A stretch of DNA of 64,000 nucleotides from Monodelphis domestica (GCF_027887165.1 NC_077227.1:85272102-85336101); one strand, 5' to 3'; counted from the first letter of the stretch, positions 23,231-35,794 are shown. Translations and numbers: made by a program. The notes: generated by a model from the sequence alone, not told the origin.

Positions 23231-24220
23231 GTCAGTAAGTCAATAATCATTTATTATGGACATACTGTTTGCCAGGCACAGTGATGGAGATCTAAAAAAA
23301 AGCAAAAAACTTTCATTGCTGTCAAGGAGCTCTCAGTTTAATGAAAACATTTTTTAAAAATTATTTACAAACAAGAAAGATGCAGGAAAGATTGGAAATA
23401 ATCAATAGAGGGAAGGCATTGACATTAAGGGATGATTCAGAAAGGCTTCTCATAGTAAGTAGGATTTTATCTGCGACTTGAAGAAAGCCAGGGAAGCCAG
23501 TTGAAGGATATGAAAAGGGATAATATTATAGGAATTTTCTGGGAGCACCTACTAGCAGGGAACAATAGAGTATATGAAAGAAAATAATGATAAGATTAAG
23601 GACTTGGTCACTACCCTTGAGTTCATAGTATAAGGGACTACATGGTGAGGAGATCCCTGTTACTTTGTTTTTAAGTATAGATTCAGAGACTTGCCTGGAG
23701 AATAGAGAGGTTATACAATATGCCCAAGGTAACACAGTCAGTATATAGGGAAGTGAAGACTTGAACCTGGTCCTTTCTGAGTTTAAGACTGGCTCTCTAG
23801 CTATTTTATACCATGTTGCTGGGAAGGTAGATTGGAGTCAGATTAAAAAAGACTTTAAATGACAGAGAAGCTCGTGTTTGATCTTAGAGATAGTTGGGAG
23901 TCAATGGAATTTCTTAAGTAGGAAGTGACATGGTTTTTCCTTTACTTTAAGAATATCACTTTGGCAGTTGTATGAAGGATGGAGTAGAGAGGGAAGAGGT
24001 TAAAGAAAGGCACAAAGATCAATGAGAGGGTTTTCACAATGTAGTTGAAAGGAGAGGAAAGGAGGGGCTGAACTAGGGTGGTGGACATGAGACTAGAGAT
24101 AAAGTAACTTGCATTAGAGCTGTGGTATAATATATAAAACTTGGCAGCTAATTAGAGAGGTGGGATGAAGGAGAGTGAGGATTTGAGGATTACTCAAAGG
24201 TTCTAAACCCTGAAGTTGGG
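23230..24220 (+). repeat. Medium-reiteration interspersed repeat, second copy
   Basis: It has the same motif order as 7795-8620: 'CTGTCAAGGAGCTCTCAGTT', 'CTTGAAGAAAGCCAGGGAAG', 'GTTGGGAGTCAATGGAATTT' and 'AAGAATATCACTTTGGCAG'. A MIR-type SINE lies at 23690-23820. Confidence 0.55.
23690..23820 (-). repeat. MIR-type SINE fragment
   Basis: 'CCCAAGGTAACACAGTCAGT' and 'GACTTGAACCTGGTCCTTTC' are antisense MIR core sequence. Confidence 0.7.
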
Positions 24221-24224
24221 TGAT

Positions 24225-25380
24225 ATTTTATTTTATTTTAAAAAATATTTTATTTTTATACAATTACAAAATTTTTTTTTGAATTCCAAATTTTCTCCCT
24301 CTCTCATTACCTTTCTTCCTTATTGAGAAAGCAATTTGTTATAGGTTATACATGTATAGTCATAAACATATATTTCCTGGAGGAAATTAGGTGACTCACT
24401 GGATTGAGAGCCAAGCCTATAGAGGGGAGGCCATGGTTCAAATCTGGCCTTCTTAGTTGTGTGAGTGACCCTGGGCAAGTCACAATTGCCTGGCTCTTAT
24501 TCCTCTTCTGCCTTAGAATCAATATACAGTATCTAAATTATGAGAGAAGGTAAGAGTTTAATATATACAGATATAAATATATATTTCCATATTAGTTATC
24601 TATGAAAGAAAATGCAGAATAAAAATAAAGTAACAAAGTCTTTTGGAATTGTTTTAGATAGATGTTTTTCTGATAATAACTAAGCCATTCATAGTTGATC
24701 TTTGAACAATATTACTGTTGTGTGTACAATGTTCTTCTGGTCCTGCTCACTTTACTTTGCATCAGTTCATGTAAGTCTTCCCAGGTTTTTCTAATAGCAT
24801 CCTGCTTATCATTTCTTATAGCATAACAATATTCCATCACACTCATATACCACAGCTTGTTTAGCCATTTCAAAACTCATGTTCAACCACTCAATTTCCA
24901 ATTTGTTGCCATCACAAAAGGGCTGCTTATAAATCTTTTTGCATACATAAGTAATTTTCCTTTAAAAAATCTCTTTGGGATGCAGACCTAGTAATGGTAA
25001 TTATGAGAATACAGTTTTATTGCCATTGGGGCATAGTTCTTAATTGTTCTCCTGAATGGTTGGATCAGTTTTCAGCTGCATGACCAATATATTAGTGTAC
25101 TAATTACCCCACATGCACCCAATATGTGTCATTTTCCTTTGCTGTCATATTAGCCTATTTGCTAGGTATAAAATGGTATCTCAAAGTTGTTTTAATTTGT
25201 ACTTCTCTAATAGTAATTTAGAGTATTTTTATACGACTATAAAGAGCTTTGATTTCTTCATCTGAAAACTCCCTAGTCATATCTTTTGACCATGTGTCAA
25301 TTGGAGAATGACTTGTGTTCTTCTAAATTTGGCTCAGTTCTCTACATATTTGAGAAAGGAGGCCTTCTACAAAACATGTA
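24225..25380 (-). repeat. L1 LINE 3' end, interrupted by a SINE
   Basis: On the plus strand this is the antisense of L1 ORF2 C-terminus and 3' UTR: 'TAACAATATTCCATCACACT', 'CATTTCAAAACTCATGTTC' and 'AAAATGGTATCTCAAAGTTG'. A SINE occupies 24378-24572. Confidence 0.7.
24378..24572 (+). repeat. CORE-type SINE with target duplication
   Basis: 'CTGGATTGAGAGCCAAGCC', 'GACCCTGGGCAAGTCACAAT' and 'GCCTTAGAATCAATATACAG'. A 16-bp duplication (24362-24377 and 24573-24588, 15 of 16 identical) brackets it inside the L1. Confidence 0.82.
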
Positions 25381-25624
25381 TTAAGCACATTACATGTCAG
25401 AGACCAAGCTAGGGGATGGGTTACAAAGACAAGTAAGGTGGCTTCATGTTATAATTGAGGAAGACAATAATGGAAGGAATGCATGGTTTAAATTAAAAAG
25501 CTTTATGGTTTCTACTTCAACTACTTTTGGATTTCTTGCCTCCATTCTCCCTTCTGGCATTTGTATGTTCTGGTCCTACATGACTTCAGAACTGCTATTT
25601 GCCCTATCTCTTTCTCTGTACATC

Positions 25625-25740
25625 TTGTTTGTCTGGACGTGATCTTAGACAAATCGTGCTACTTTTTAGCTTCAATTTCCTCATCTCTAAAATGGTTGGG
25701 TTGGATTGGATCATCTATTAATTTCCCTCCAGTTTGTTTC
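25625..25740 (+). repeat. MIR-type SINE fragment
   Basis: 'TTCAATTTCCTCATCTCTAA' followed by 'AATGGTTGGGTTGGATTGGA'. Confidence 0.6.
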
Positions 25741-25744
25741 TATA

Positions 25745-26265
25745 ACCCTAAAGTAATTCCTGACATGGCCCAGTAGAAGGAGATAGAAGGAGGGATAAGG
25801 AGAAAGATACATTTAGGGGCAGGGGAAGTGGTTGATTGTATGATGCCTCAGTTTAGTCCCCCAAGAAGTCTATCTATTGTGACTACTATCAGGACTCCCA
25901 TTTGTACATAGTAACTTCCAAAGTCAGAAAAACCAGGAAACCACATTGCCTGAGAGCAACTTGTCTCACTTATTTGCCAGATGTCAATGTCGACTTGTGC
26001 CTGAACTTGAAGGAAGCAAATATCCTCCCATCTTGCCAGTCCATGAGTCATTGAAGAGTATGCTGTGCACAGCAGGGGATTATACTGCTCTATAAATATC
26101 AACCTTATGGCTATAAGCACATCCAGAGACAGGCAACATTGTTAAAAGTTGGCTTATTGGTGGGTAGGGAAAATAAGGAAAGCCGCTTATGTGCCTTTGA
26201 TCACATATGTATCTATATTACATTTTTCTAGACAAGAAAGAAACTGTGTCTTTGCCTCCATCTTT
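25745..26265. other. Unassigned intergenic stretch
   Basis: No repeat family recognised. A 90-residue minus-strand frame (25848-26120) has no recognisable domain. Confidence 0.35.
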
Positions 26266-26269
26266 TAAA

Positions 26270-27480
26270 GTGAGGTTGACTTCGGTTTCTGGCAAAAATC
26301 TAATAAAATTAAATTTTTAAAATTAATTTGCTTGTTTTCTACTTCAAAATTCCCAAGTATCTCCTTTCTCCACAGGAGAGAAAACATCACTTCACACAAA
26401 CACACACACATATATGTATGTGTGTGTTCTCTTTTATCTTCCTATTTATCATTTCTTTGCAAGTAGATATTCACAAGTTATTTTTCAAACATTATTTATA
26501 CATATAATATTCTCTCGATTCTACTCATTTGTTTTTTGTAATTTCATGTATCTTTTGTTAGGAGGGTGATTTAGGGGTTGGGACCAGATGGATAGGTTTG
26601 GGCCAGTATCAGAAGATAATAGGTTTGGGAAGGTCAACAGAGCCCTGTGCAGGCAGAGCCTGACTCTAAGATGACACACACAGACCACTCAAATAAAATG
26701 GGAAGTGGTTTTAATAAAAAAGAATAAAGTAGAAGAGTATGGGATAGCCTAAAGCCAATTTCCTAACTAATACCTGAGGGTCTAATATCTCTCCACAGAG
26801 ATTTCTTCAGAGTGATTTTCCCTACTCTAATTCTCTTCTCACTGCTTAAATTCCCAGTCCCTGATCTTGGCTAAGTTAAACTAATCCCCCAATCCCCCCA
26901 GTTGGGTTTAAAGAAAGGGTCTGTGTAAGCCTGATAGGGCCCAGGGAAGGTCCTAGATCCAAAAGGACCCAGGCCTGGTCTCACAATCAGATGCCAGATG
27001 GTTCAGGATCACCAGGAACTGCAGTAGATAACAGGCAGATCAGCGAAGCAAGCAGGCACCAGGGCAGCCGGACAGCAAGACAGGACAGGGAATTCAGGGT
27101 AATATAAGGTAGTATCAGCCACTAAGGAAAAGCAGCCTGTCTCTCCTGGTCAAACCAGAGCAAGACCCCTAAACCTCAGTTAACTGTCTCTCCCTTAATT
27201 TCCCATTCTAGAATTCTCTCCCTGTTAATCTTATGCCTCTGCAAACTTGCTCTAACCCTTTCTCCCTTATAACACTTTCCATGGTTTAAAACAAAATCTA
27301 CCTGCTCATCATTTCTTAGGGTACAGTAATATTCCATCAAAATCATATGCCACATTTTATTCAGCCATTCCCTAATTGATGGATGTTCCTCATTTTTTAG
27401 CTTGATGCTACCACAACGAAAACTACTATAAATACTTTAGAACACATGAGTTCTTTTTCTTTTTCCTGAGCTCCTTGGGA
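26270..27480 (-). repeat. L1 3' end (minus), split by a solo LTR
   Basis: The plus strand shows 'TCATTTCTTTGCAAGTAGAT' before the LTR and 'ACAGTAATATTCCATCAAAA', 'CAGCCATTCCCTAATTGATG' after it, which are antisense L1 ORF2/3' UTR. The LTR occupies 26556-27274. Confidence 0.7.
26556..27274 (-). mobile_element. Solo LTR, ERV1-like, inside L1
   Basis: A 719-bp block runs TGTTAGGAGGG to CCTTATAACA with inverted TGTTA/TAACA termini and a 4-bp CTTT duplication (26552-26555, 27275-27278). On the minus strand a TATATT motif near 27100 precedes a C-rich transcribed-looking region, so minus orientation is favoured. It is locally richer in GC than the L1 it interrupts. Confidence 0.85.
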
Positions 27481-27529
27481 GAAATCTTGTCTCCATTACA
27501 AGGGCCATTTTAAACCATACTCAAATAAT

Positions 27530-27840
27530 ACATTAATAAGCATTTGTAAAATACTCTTCTATGTACTGAGGATACTAATACAATAAATGACACAACTATT
27601 ACTCACAAAAGATTTATATTCCAACAGAGAACACAAGAAGGATACATCTAAATGTTGTTAATATTCTAGAGACCATATGAAACTCTGGAAATACTAAGAG
27701 AGAAAATGAACAGCCCTTCTTTGAAGGAGCTTACATTCTAATGGGGTATACAACATTTACATACAAAATATATAAAAACAAATACACAATAGGGATAGAG
27801 ACTAGATTTGTGATTTCATTGGGAAAGGAAATTCCTGGAT
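27530..27840 (+). repeat. Medium-reiteration repeat fragment
   Basis: 'TTGAAGGAGCTTACATTCTA' followed by 'ATGGGGTATACAACATTTAC' matches the middle of the repeat at 7795-8620. Confidence 0.5.
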
Positions 27841-27909
27841 GAGGAAATTCCTTCTACCAATGAAGGTTGATAGCTCATCTGTACTTTTAAACCCTAGAAG
27901 GAGTTGCCT

Positions 27910-27992
27910 AGATCACTAAGTGGTTAAGTTGCTTGTCCAAGATCATACAGATAGTGTATATTTTCAACCCAGGTCTTCTTTGCATCCAGGAC
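27910..27992 (-). repeat. MIR-type SINE fragment
   Basis: 'AAGTTGCTTGTCCAAGATCA' then 'TTCAACCCAGGTCTTCTTTG', antisense core. A CT repeat starts directly after. Confidence 0.65.
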
Positions 27993-27994
<2 letters not shown>

Positions 27995-28087
<93 letters not shown>

Positions 28088-28092
28088 CTCTC
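27995..28092. repeat. (CT)n microsatellite
   Basis: About 90 bases of pure CT, then CCTCTCTCTCC. The Ser/Leu and Arg/Glu frames across it are by-products. Confidence 0.98.
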
Positions 28093-28164
28093 CTAAAATC
28101 AATGCTTTTCAAATACATAAACACAAGATAATTTTTTTGGGGGGAAGTTACTAACGCCACCCCA

Positions 28165-30085
28165 ATCTCACATTACGAAATGTCCTTACTCAGTATCAAG
28201 GCTAAATCCTCTACTTCAAATGATTCCATTCCATTCTGTATCCTCCAACAGATTGTCACTTCTGTCACTCCTACTCTTTCACTTATTTTCAATATCTCCC
28301 TCTCCATTGGCTTATTTTCTACTGCCTATAAATGTGTCCATGTCTCCCGAATCCTGAAAACCACTCTCACTTAACCCTTTGATCTCCACTCTTATTCTAT
28401 ATCTCTTCTGCCCTTTGTAGTTAAACTCTTTGAAAAAGCCATTTAAGTACTTCTATTTTCCCCTCTCACTCTTTTTATTTTATTCCAATTTTTAATTTTT
28501 TTCAGTTACATGTCGTAATATTTTTTATAATTTTTGACATTTATAATTCAGATTTTCTCCCTTTCTCTTCTTTCCCTCTCCCAAAGATTATACCCATATT
28601 TTCATATTATATTTCCCTTTTTTTTCTGACATGATAGAAGACACATATCACACATATAAGAGAAATCTCATGAAGGAAATATAGGGATGGTAGCACGTTT
28701 TTATCTGGATGGCATTTTCAACATGAGCTTTTACTGTTTTCCTAACTCCTTACAATCTCTCTTCTTACTTTTTCATTCTACCAAAACTGCTCTCTCCAAA
28801 GTTACTCAAGGTCTCTTCAATGCCTAATCCAGTGACCTTTTCTCAATCTTCATTCTCCTTGACATTTCTGCAGCCTTTAATACTGTTGATTACTCTTCCC
28901 TCCTTGAAACTCCCTTCTCTCTAGGTTTTTAGCATACTGCTCTCTCCTGATTTTTCTCCTACCTGACAACTGCTTCTCTGTCTCCTTTGCTTGATCCTCC
29001 TCTAGATCATGTCTTCTAATCATAGGTGTCCTTTATGGTTCTATCCTAGATCCTCTTCCCTTCTCCCTTTATAGCATTTCACTTGGTGATCTCATCAGCG
29101 TTTATAAATTTAATCATTATTTCTATGCTGATGATTCTAAAATATATTTATCCTACTCCAATCTCTGCTGACCTCCAAATTCACATCTCCAATTGCCTCT
29201 CAGACATGTCAAACTGGATATCCATTAGACATCTTCAAATCAATGTGTCCCAAATGGAACTCATTATTTTGCCCCTTTCCCCAGTCCCTACATGCCCTGT
29301 TAGTATAGAGAGCAACACCATCCTCACAAGCTTTCAGGTTCACAACCTTGAAGTCTTCCCAAATTCCTCACTCTCTCTCTCTCTCTCATTCCCACAGGTC
29401 ACATGTCCAAGTCATTCCCAGGTCTGCTAATTTCATCCTCTCTCCTCTGACACTGCCACCCCTCTCATGCAGGTCTGTAGGCACTGCATGCCTGGATTAT
29501 TACAATAGCCTGATGATGGCCCTGTCTATTGCAAGTCTCTTCTCTTTCTAATCCATCCTCCATTCAACCTCTAAAGTGATTTTCCTACAGCACAGGCCTG
29601 ACCATGTTAATCTCCCACTTAATATATCCCATTGTCTCCCTAGTTCCTCCAAGATAAAATACAAAATGCTCTGTTTGACATTCCAAACCTTTCAGAATCT
29701 AGCCCCCACCTACTTTTCCAGGTTTCTTATACCTTACACCCAATACATGTTCTTCATTCCAATGACACTAGCCTCCTGGCTCTTCCATGAACAAAACATT
29801 CCATCTCTCACATTCAGGCAATTTCTGTGATTGACCTCCATGATGGGAACACTCTCCCTGCTCTGTTTCAGTTACCTCACTGGCTTTCTTTGTCTCAACT
29901 AAACCTCATCTTCTACAGGAAGCCTTCCTCAACTACTTGTAATTCCAGTGCTTTCCTTCTGTTAATCATCTCTTATGTATAGCTTACTTTGTATATATTT
30001 GTTTGTATGTTGTCTCCCTTCATTACATCATAAGTTCCTGGAGGAGAGGGACTATCTTTTATTTCTTTGCCTCTTTTTGTTTCCT
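28165..30085 (+). repeat. Long L2 (CR1-clade) LINE remnant with readable reverse transcriptase
   Basis: Frames of the L2 ORF2 can be followed: 'AFNTVDYSSLLE' (motif A region, near 28876), a segment resembling the Gly-Pro-Leu-rich motif B near 29040-29090, a Tyr-Ala-Asp-Asp-like position near 29125, and an open stretch at 29083-29430 including 'LQIHISNCLSDMSNWIS'. The C-terminal region and an L2-type tail ('TAAGTTCCTGGAGGAGAGGG', near 30031) follow. Stops and frameshifts make it inactive. An L1 3' end interrupts it at about 28450-28735. Confidence 0.8.
28450..28735 (-). repeat. L1 3' UTR fragment inside L2
   Basis: 'CAATTTTTAATTTTTTTCAG' and 'TTACATGTCGTAATATTTT' are antisense marsupial L1 3' end sequence. 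L2 sequence resumes on the far side. Confidence 0.55.
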
Positions 30086-30629
30086 GACTACATGAAGGAT
30101 TCTAATAGTTGGAGGAGGAGTTCATTCTAGCATCAGATCTCATTGGGATTTTTAGACATTGTTTTATTTATGGATGCTAAAGTTGCTCTCTAATGTCATA
30201 GCATCTCTGAGCAGGAACATGGGTCTGGAGAGAAATAATAACAAGCAAAAGACAGTAACAATCGTATTGTGGCTTATTTCAAATTCAGTCCACTCTGTTT
30301 CTGCTTTTTATTGAGGAATGATATATCATCGTTAGAGAGAGTCAGAGTCTTTCCAGTGTTAATGACTGTGGTACGTGGCTACCAAATCTGAGCCTAGATG
30401 TTTGTCTTTGAAATTTAGAATGCATACTTCTGGGCCTGAATGCTTTTCTAAGGTTTGATGTAACCAGACTCATTTCTGATGGAAATTAACCCAAAACATA
30501 AAAAGATGAATCTGCAAATCATATACTGTTTTCCCACAGGACATTTAAACAATGTCCCTACTCATTCAAGGGCCAAAGCCAAGCCACTGACTATTAAAGC
30601 TGTATATCTGCTTCATATAGGCAAGAATG

Positions 30630-30865
30630 CTGTCATTAGAGTTTCTAAGACCTGGGTTCCAGTTCAAACTAATAACATATACAAGATATATGATCCTGGA
30701 CAAATTCCTTAAGCCTTTAATTTTCTCACCAAAGAAATGGGGGAGAATAATAGTACCACTCTTACAAAGTGGTTGTATGATCAAATGTAATAATGTATGT
30801 AAAGGATTTTGAAAACTTTGAAGTAGTATTAAATTCTATGTCTTGGTATAATTATTATTACTATT
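30630..30865 (+). repeat. MIR-type SINE
   Basis: 'GATCCTGGACAAATTCCTTA', 'AATTTTCTCACCAAAGAAAT' and a (TTA)n end. Decayed. Confidence 0.65.
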
Positions 30866-30879
30866 AATTTATTTTCAAA

Positions 30880-31082
30880 TTTTAAGAGTGATCACAGGCA
30901 CTATTCTAAGCCTTTTCACAAATATTGATTCTCACAACAACTCTAGGAGTTAGGTGCTATTCTTATTTCCATTTTATAAAGGAGGTATCACATAACTAAT
31001 AAGTATCTGAAGTTTAATTTGAATTCAGACCTCACCAATTCCAGGTCCAGCACTCTATCTACTGCACCATCTATGATACTTG
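30880..31082 (-). repeat. MIR-type SINE
   Basis: 'TTCCATTTTATAAAGGAGGT' and 'GAATTCAGACCTCACCAATT' are the antisense strand. Confidence 0.65.
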
Positions 31083-31185
31083 CTTATTTTTTGTAGACTT
31101 ACTTAAGTCCTCTTCAGGACAACTCCAAGCAATATACAAGATAATAAAAATGATGTCATAGTGCTAGATAACTACTTCTACTAGT

Positions 31186-31242
31186 ATTAGGACTACTACT
31201 ACTACTATACTACTACTACTACCACTACCGCTACTACTAGAA
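31186..31242. repeat. (TAC)n trinucleotide repeat
   Basis: Imperfect TAC/CTA units with a few interruptions. Confidence 0.85.
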
Positions 31243-31244
31243 TA

Positions 31245-32265
31245 CAGAATATAGAAGAACACATTGACTAACACTAGGTATAAATGAATAGGATAAGAAG
31301 GAAGAAGTTGGAGTTGGTTAGATAATCCTCCCAAGTATCAGTCAAGAAGTTTAAGAACAACCCAGAAACAAATTCCTTACCACTGAAATCTGGAGGGCTG
31401 AAGTATATGCCATGGTCAAGGGATATTGCTAAACTGGAATCACAGTAGAGGAGTAGGGCAAGAGAGCCTGGCAATTTGTTTAGGCCAACTCTTCATTGGT
31501 TTTTGCCTCTTTTGAAGTGTTTTTTAAAATTATTATTTCTGTTAGCCACATGCAAATGGAGCTTAAAAGACTCTTCACAAGAGAAACTACTTAAGACTAC
31601 ACACTGTATCTTCTGCAAACATGATTTCTTAAAATATTTCTTTGTCCCTTCCTGGCCCTTATCACTCCTCTTTTCATCCTCTTTCATGGTATTCTTAAAA
31701 TAAGCAATAATAAACAGTTCATTTATCCCTGGGACTAAAACTTTATGTATAATTAGGACTGGAACCCAAAGCTATCCTTTTCTCCTATGGCTTTAATCAC
31801 TTGGGTTCAGAGTAAGTATTCCATTGCTTTGTAGCATTTCAACTCCAACAACACAGTAAGGGAGCCCATTAGGCTGTGATATGTCCAATCCCATAAGCAA
31901 GAGCATTGGGCCCCTGGGGTTTGTGGAGGTGTTTGATCCTTGCTTTGTGCTGCCTTCTGATTTCTGTCAGTGTATTAGCAAAACTTTCCCATCCATTACC
32001 CAAAAGGAGGTCTATGACATTTATTTCTGCATGTCTCAATGAGGTACCCTTTATCTCTGTCCATTGACCTCCACAATCCACCTTCACTGAAAGGCTAAAT
32101 GTTACCAAGAGGAAAGAGAAATTCCAAAGTAATAAATCATATGATCAGCTTGGGAAGCACATTGTCTTTCAGCATCCAAGTACTGCATGTGTCTGTGTGC
32201 TTATGGGATTCTCTGATGCCATCAGGAGATGTGTGTTGATAATTCACATTCTTATAGTATTGAGC
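31245..32265. other. Unassigned intergenic stretch
   Basis: No repeat family recognised. Minus-strand frame 31869-32108 (79 residues) has ordinary composition but no domain I know. It is not called a gene. Confidence 0.35.
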
Positions 32266-32269
32266 AAGT

Positions 32270-32400
32270 ACAAAACACTTTCACAATACATTTTTTCACT
32301 TAACTTCCTAATAACCCTTTAAGTCAACTGATACATATATTATTCTTCCCATTCTACATAAAATGACACAGGTCCAAAATGGGGACGGGGGTAAAAGTTG
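32270..32400 (-). repeat. MIR-type SINE fragment
   Basis: 'CAAAACACTTTCACAATACA' and 'ATTCTACATAAAATGACACA' resemble an antisense MIR 3' half. Confidence 0.5.
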
Positions 32401-32543
32401 GCTAAGGGAATATTATTATTAAATATAGCATCATAGATTTGAAGAATTCAGGTGAACTATTTTAACCCACATACCAGCAGGAATCTGCTCTATAACATAT
32501 AAGACTCATTATCTGAACTTGGTTTCCAAATTCTCTGGTTATT

Positions 32544-32792
32544 GGCACCTAGGTGATTTAGTAGATAGAGCATTGGGTCTAAAGTTCAAATCCACTCTCA
32601 GACACTTATTAGCTTTGAACCCTGTGCAAGCCACTTTACTTCTATGTATTTTAGCTTCCCCAAAGATAAAATAGGGACAAGAATAGAACCAACATCCCAG
32701 GATTTGTTGTGAGGATAAGATGTGAGGATATTTGCAGAGCACTTGGCACACTGTAGATACTTAATAAACGGTCATTTCCTTTATTCTTAGCT
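32544..32792 (+). repeat. MIR-type SINE, near full length
   Basis: 'GGCACCTAGGTGATTTAGTA', 'GAGCATTGGGTCTAAAG', 'TTGTTGTGAGGATAAGATGT' and 'CACTTGGCACACTGTAGATA' in order. Confidence 0.8.
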
Positions 32793-33029
32793 ATTATACT
32801 ACAGAGCTCTCTCTCCTAATTAAACCTCTTCCAAGGCAGGTTAAGATTACATTTAACATTTTTGGCTTTTGTATAATACCAAAGATTTCTATTGAACTTA
32901 TAGTCAACTAAAAATTTCAGATATTTGTAGTTTTATTTGTTATTAAATTATTTTTGGATGCCTATTGTCTTTATATCATAGCCATTTTATGAAAGAATGA
33001 AAAACCCTTAAATTTCCCCCATTCCTCTG

Positions 33030-33720
33030 TTAGAATTAAAAGGAAGAGTTAAACAAAAATATCCACTACCATTACCTATATTGATCAGACCTGTCAATAT
33101 ATATGTGTATGGTATGTATGTATATATATATATGTATATATATATATATTATATTTGACCAAAATAATCATTTTCCCATCTTTTATAGGAAGAAAGTATA
33201 TTTCATTATTGTGTACCATAGCCATCACTGATTTTTCATTTGCTAAGAGCTTTTTATTTAAATGGTTTTACTTATTGTATATAATGTTTTTAGTTTTACT
33301 TATTTTATTCTATACTAGCTATATATATCATGCTACTCTGAGTTCCTTGTATTCATAATTTCTTGATGAACAATAACATTGTATTACATTCATATAGTAT
33401 AATTCCAACCATTCCACATACTTTGTTTCTTTGTGTTTTGCTAATATGAAGAGAACTGCACTGAATACCCTGGTATAGACAGAGTCTTTGTTTCTGTTTC
33501 TGACCTTCTTTGATGTATATGCTTAGCATGAGATAGCTAGGTCAAAGGCTCAGGACAATTTCGTCTCTCTTGCATAATTCCAAATTTATGGCCAGAATGT
33601 TTGGACCAATATTCAGCTCTGCTAACAGTAAGTAGACAGTAGATGAATGTACTTTTGAATAGGCCTTCCAATATTCTAATTTTTGTCATCTTGCTAATTT
33701 ATATGTTGTGCATTGTTTAT
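33030..33720 (-). repeat. L1 3' region fragment
   Basis: Antisense L1 motifs such as 'TTCTTGATGAACAATAACAT', 'TTAGCATGAGATAGCTAGGT' and 'TTGCTAATTTATATGTTG'. Decayed. A TA/TG tract lies at about 33095-33150. Confidence 0.5.
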
Positions 33721-33810
33721 ATATGTTGATCTTTTATAATTAGTGATTCAGAGTGTGTTTTTAAATAGCCATTTGTAGTTTCTACTTCATTTGAAGGAGT
33801 GTTTCTCTCT

Positions 33811-33812
33811 GT

Positions 33813-33873
<61 letters not shown>
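33811..33873. repeat. (GT)n microsatellite
   Basis: About 28 GT units with one early interruption. The His/Thr minus-strand frame is a by-product. Confidence 0.97.
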
Positions 33874-33874
<1 letters not shown>

Positions 33875-34104
33875 TTTCCTCATTAATATTAGGAATTCCT
33901 TGACAAGGCATTTTTCCTTCAGCCTTAGTTATAAAAATTAACTCTCCCTATTTTCTTTAATTTTTTTCTTAATGTGATGTTTTATATTCAGTTCATGCAT
34001 CTGCTCTGATCACTTGTTGTTTAACTACATCTTCTCCACATTATTCTTGAAAGATAATTTTTAGAACCCAGTGGTAAGATTTACGCAGTAAGTTTCTTCT
34101 TAAT

Positions 34105-34865
34105 GTTCTAGTTTTTTAAGATCGTTTTGTTTCCTGATTCTGTCATTCCATGACAGCTGTCCCTCCCAGTTTTATGCCATCAGGAATTCTGATCAACATC
34201 TCAGTCAGCAAATATCTCTTAGGTATTCCTTGGAAGGTTTTCTTCCATTTGATATCAGATTGATTTTTTTAGCATGAGTGCCAAATACACCTAATTGTAG
34301 TAATTGTTTAGGACACATTTCTTCTTTTTTTTTCAAGAAGAATGCCATGAAAGATTTTGCAAAATGCTTTGCTAAGATCTAAATAAATTATACCTTCAGT
34401 TTTTCGTGTCTCCTAGTCTAGTAAGTAACCCTTTCAGAAAAGGAAATGAGGTTAGTTTGGCTTCATCTGATGATTTTTAAAACAATTCTTTATAATTGCT
34501 TTTCCCTTTTCCTGATATATTTATTAACCATCTCTTTAATAGTATCTTTCAGAATTTTCCTTGGAATTAGAATTAAGCTCATTAATCCTGTCCTTTATAG
34601 ATCTCATTCTTTTCCTTTTTGAAAACAATTAGGACAGTATATGCACTTCTCCAGTGTTAAAGTACTTCTATAATCCTTCATTTTTTCAAAGATCATTGAT
34701 AATGGCTCACTACTCTTAAATGTCCTGTTCTTTCAGTAACTTGGCATGTAGTTTATAAGAATCATTTAATGTCTTGATTTCATGAAGAATAGCTAAGTAG
34801 TCTCTTAGTCTCTCCCAATTAATGGTAGATATCAACTCCTCATTAACCATATTTATTGTTTACTT
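34105..34865 (-). repeat. L3/CR1 LINE ORF2 remnant (reverse transcriptase)
   Basis: Read on the minus strand it shows, in order, a segment before the reverse-transcriptase core ('GGCTGGAAGTAAACAATAAA' end, then the weak 'ELIPS'-like stretch), a region matching the 'NYRPISL'-type motif near 34570, 'TNLISF'-like sequence near 34440 and 'DLSKAFCKI'-like motif A near 34370. The order and spacing fit the CR1/L3 clade. Many stops are present, so it is an inactive fossil. Confidence 0.65.
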
Positions 34866-35239
34866 CCAGCCTAAAGAGAATTTTATTTCAAAGAAAAAAA
34901 TTCAAAAAATAAAATATAATTTTAGTAATTTTGTCTTCTTTTTGTTGGTATAACAAAAACAAAGTTTCCCAGTTCAAAACCATGGTCCATTCATGGGTCT
35001 CATTTTCCACAAGACTCAGTGATTTGCTTCCTGGCACTAGGCTCTATCATTCATCTCATATGTTGTCTATAAACAATTGTGAAAAGCTATCTTTGGTTAT
35101 AGGTTTTGTTGATACCTCCTTTCTTACATTTTTATTTCTAATGAATTTCTGGGTATATCTACTATCATTATTCCTTTTGTACTACAACTGCTATCTAAGG
35201 TATCTAGTTTTAATGATATGATCATACTGAACATTTCTA

Positions 35240-35447
35240 TAATACTTTATTAAAGTTTGTGAGGAGCTTATCATATTTAATGTAATGCTCATACAAACCC
35301 TGTGAGCTAAGTACTGTAAATATCTCCATTTTGTAGATTAAAAAAACCCCACGCCTTGGAGAGGAAATTGACTTGTCCACAGTCATCAGTTTCTAAGTGT
35401 CAGAGTCAGGATTCAAACTGAGACCCTCCTGTGATTCCAATTAAAAT
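35240..35447 (-). repeat. MIR-type SINE
   Basis: 'ATTGACTTGTCCACAGTCAT' and 'GTCAGGATTCAAACTGAGAC' are antisense MIR. Confidence 0.75.
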
Positions 35448-35794
35448 GTTTGTTTCTATTAAGCCAAATTCAAGTAGTCAGGTGTTTTTCCCTTTCTCCT
35501 TTTGTTCTGAGTGTGAAACCCCTTTGAATAGATTTGTAAAGAAGGAGGTAAACATGTTCTTCTAACCATGTTAGAGACTACTCCATCCCTGACCAGTAGA
35601 CTATTATTCCTATACTTTAAACTATGACCCAGATATCCAAATCCTGTTCTGAGACAATATTTTCTTCCCAAATCTACTTCTTTCTTCTGGAGCTTTTTTT
35701 ACTGCCTTTGGCAGTGGTGATGAAAAAAAGTCTTCTGCTTCTGATCAGGACTTTAGAATCCTTAGAAATGTTTCCTAGGCTTTTTGATAAAGCT

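Noticed and set aside
27908-28160. Arg/Glu and Ser/Leu ORFs
   Set aside because: They are translations of the CT repeat.
31869-32108. 79-residue minus-strand ORF
   Set aside because: No known domain, no splice or promoter context, and a length expected by chance.
33717-33911. Thr/His-rich ORF
   Set aside because: Product of the GT repeat.
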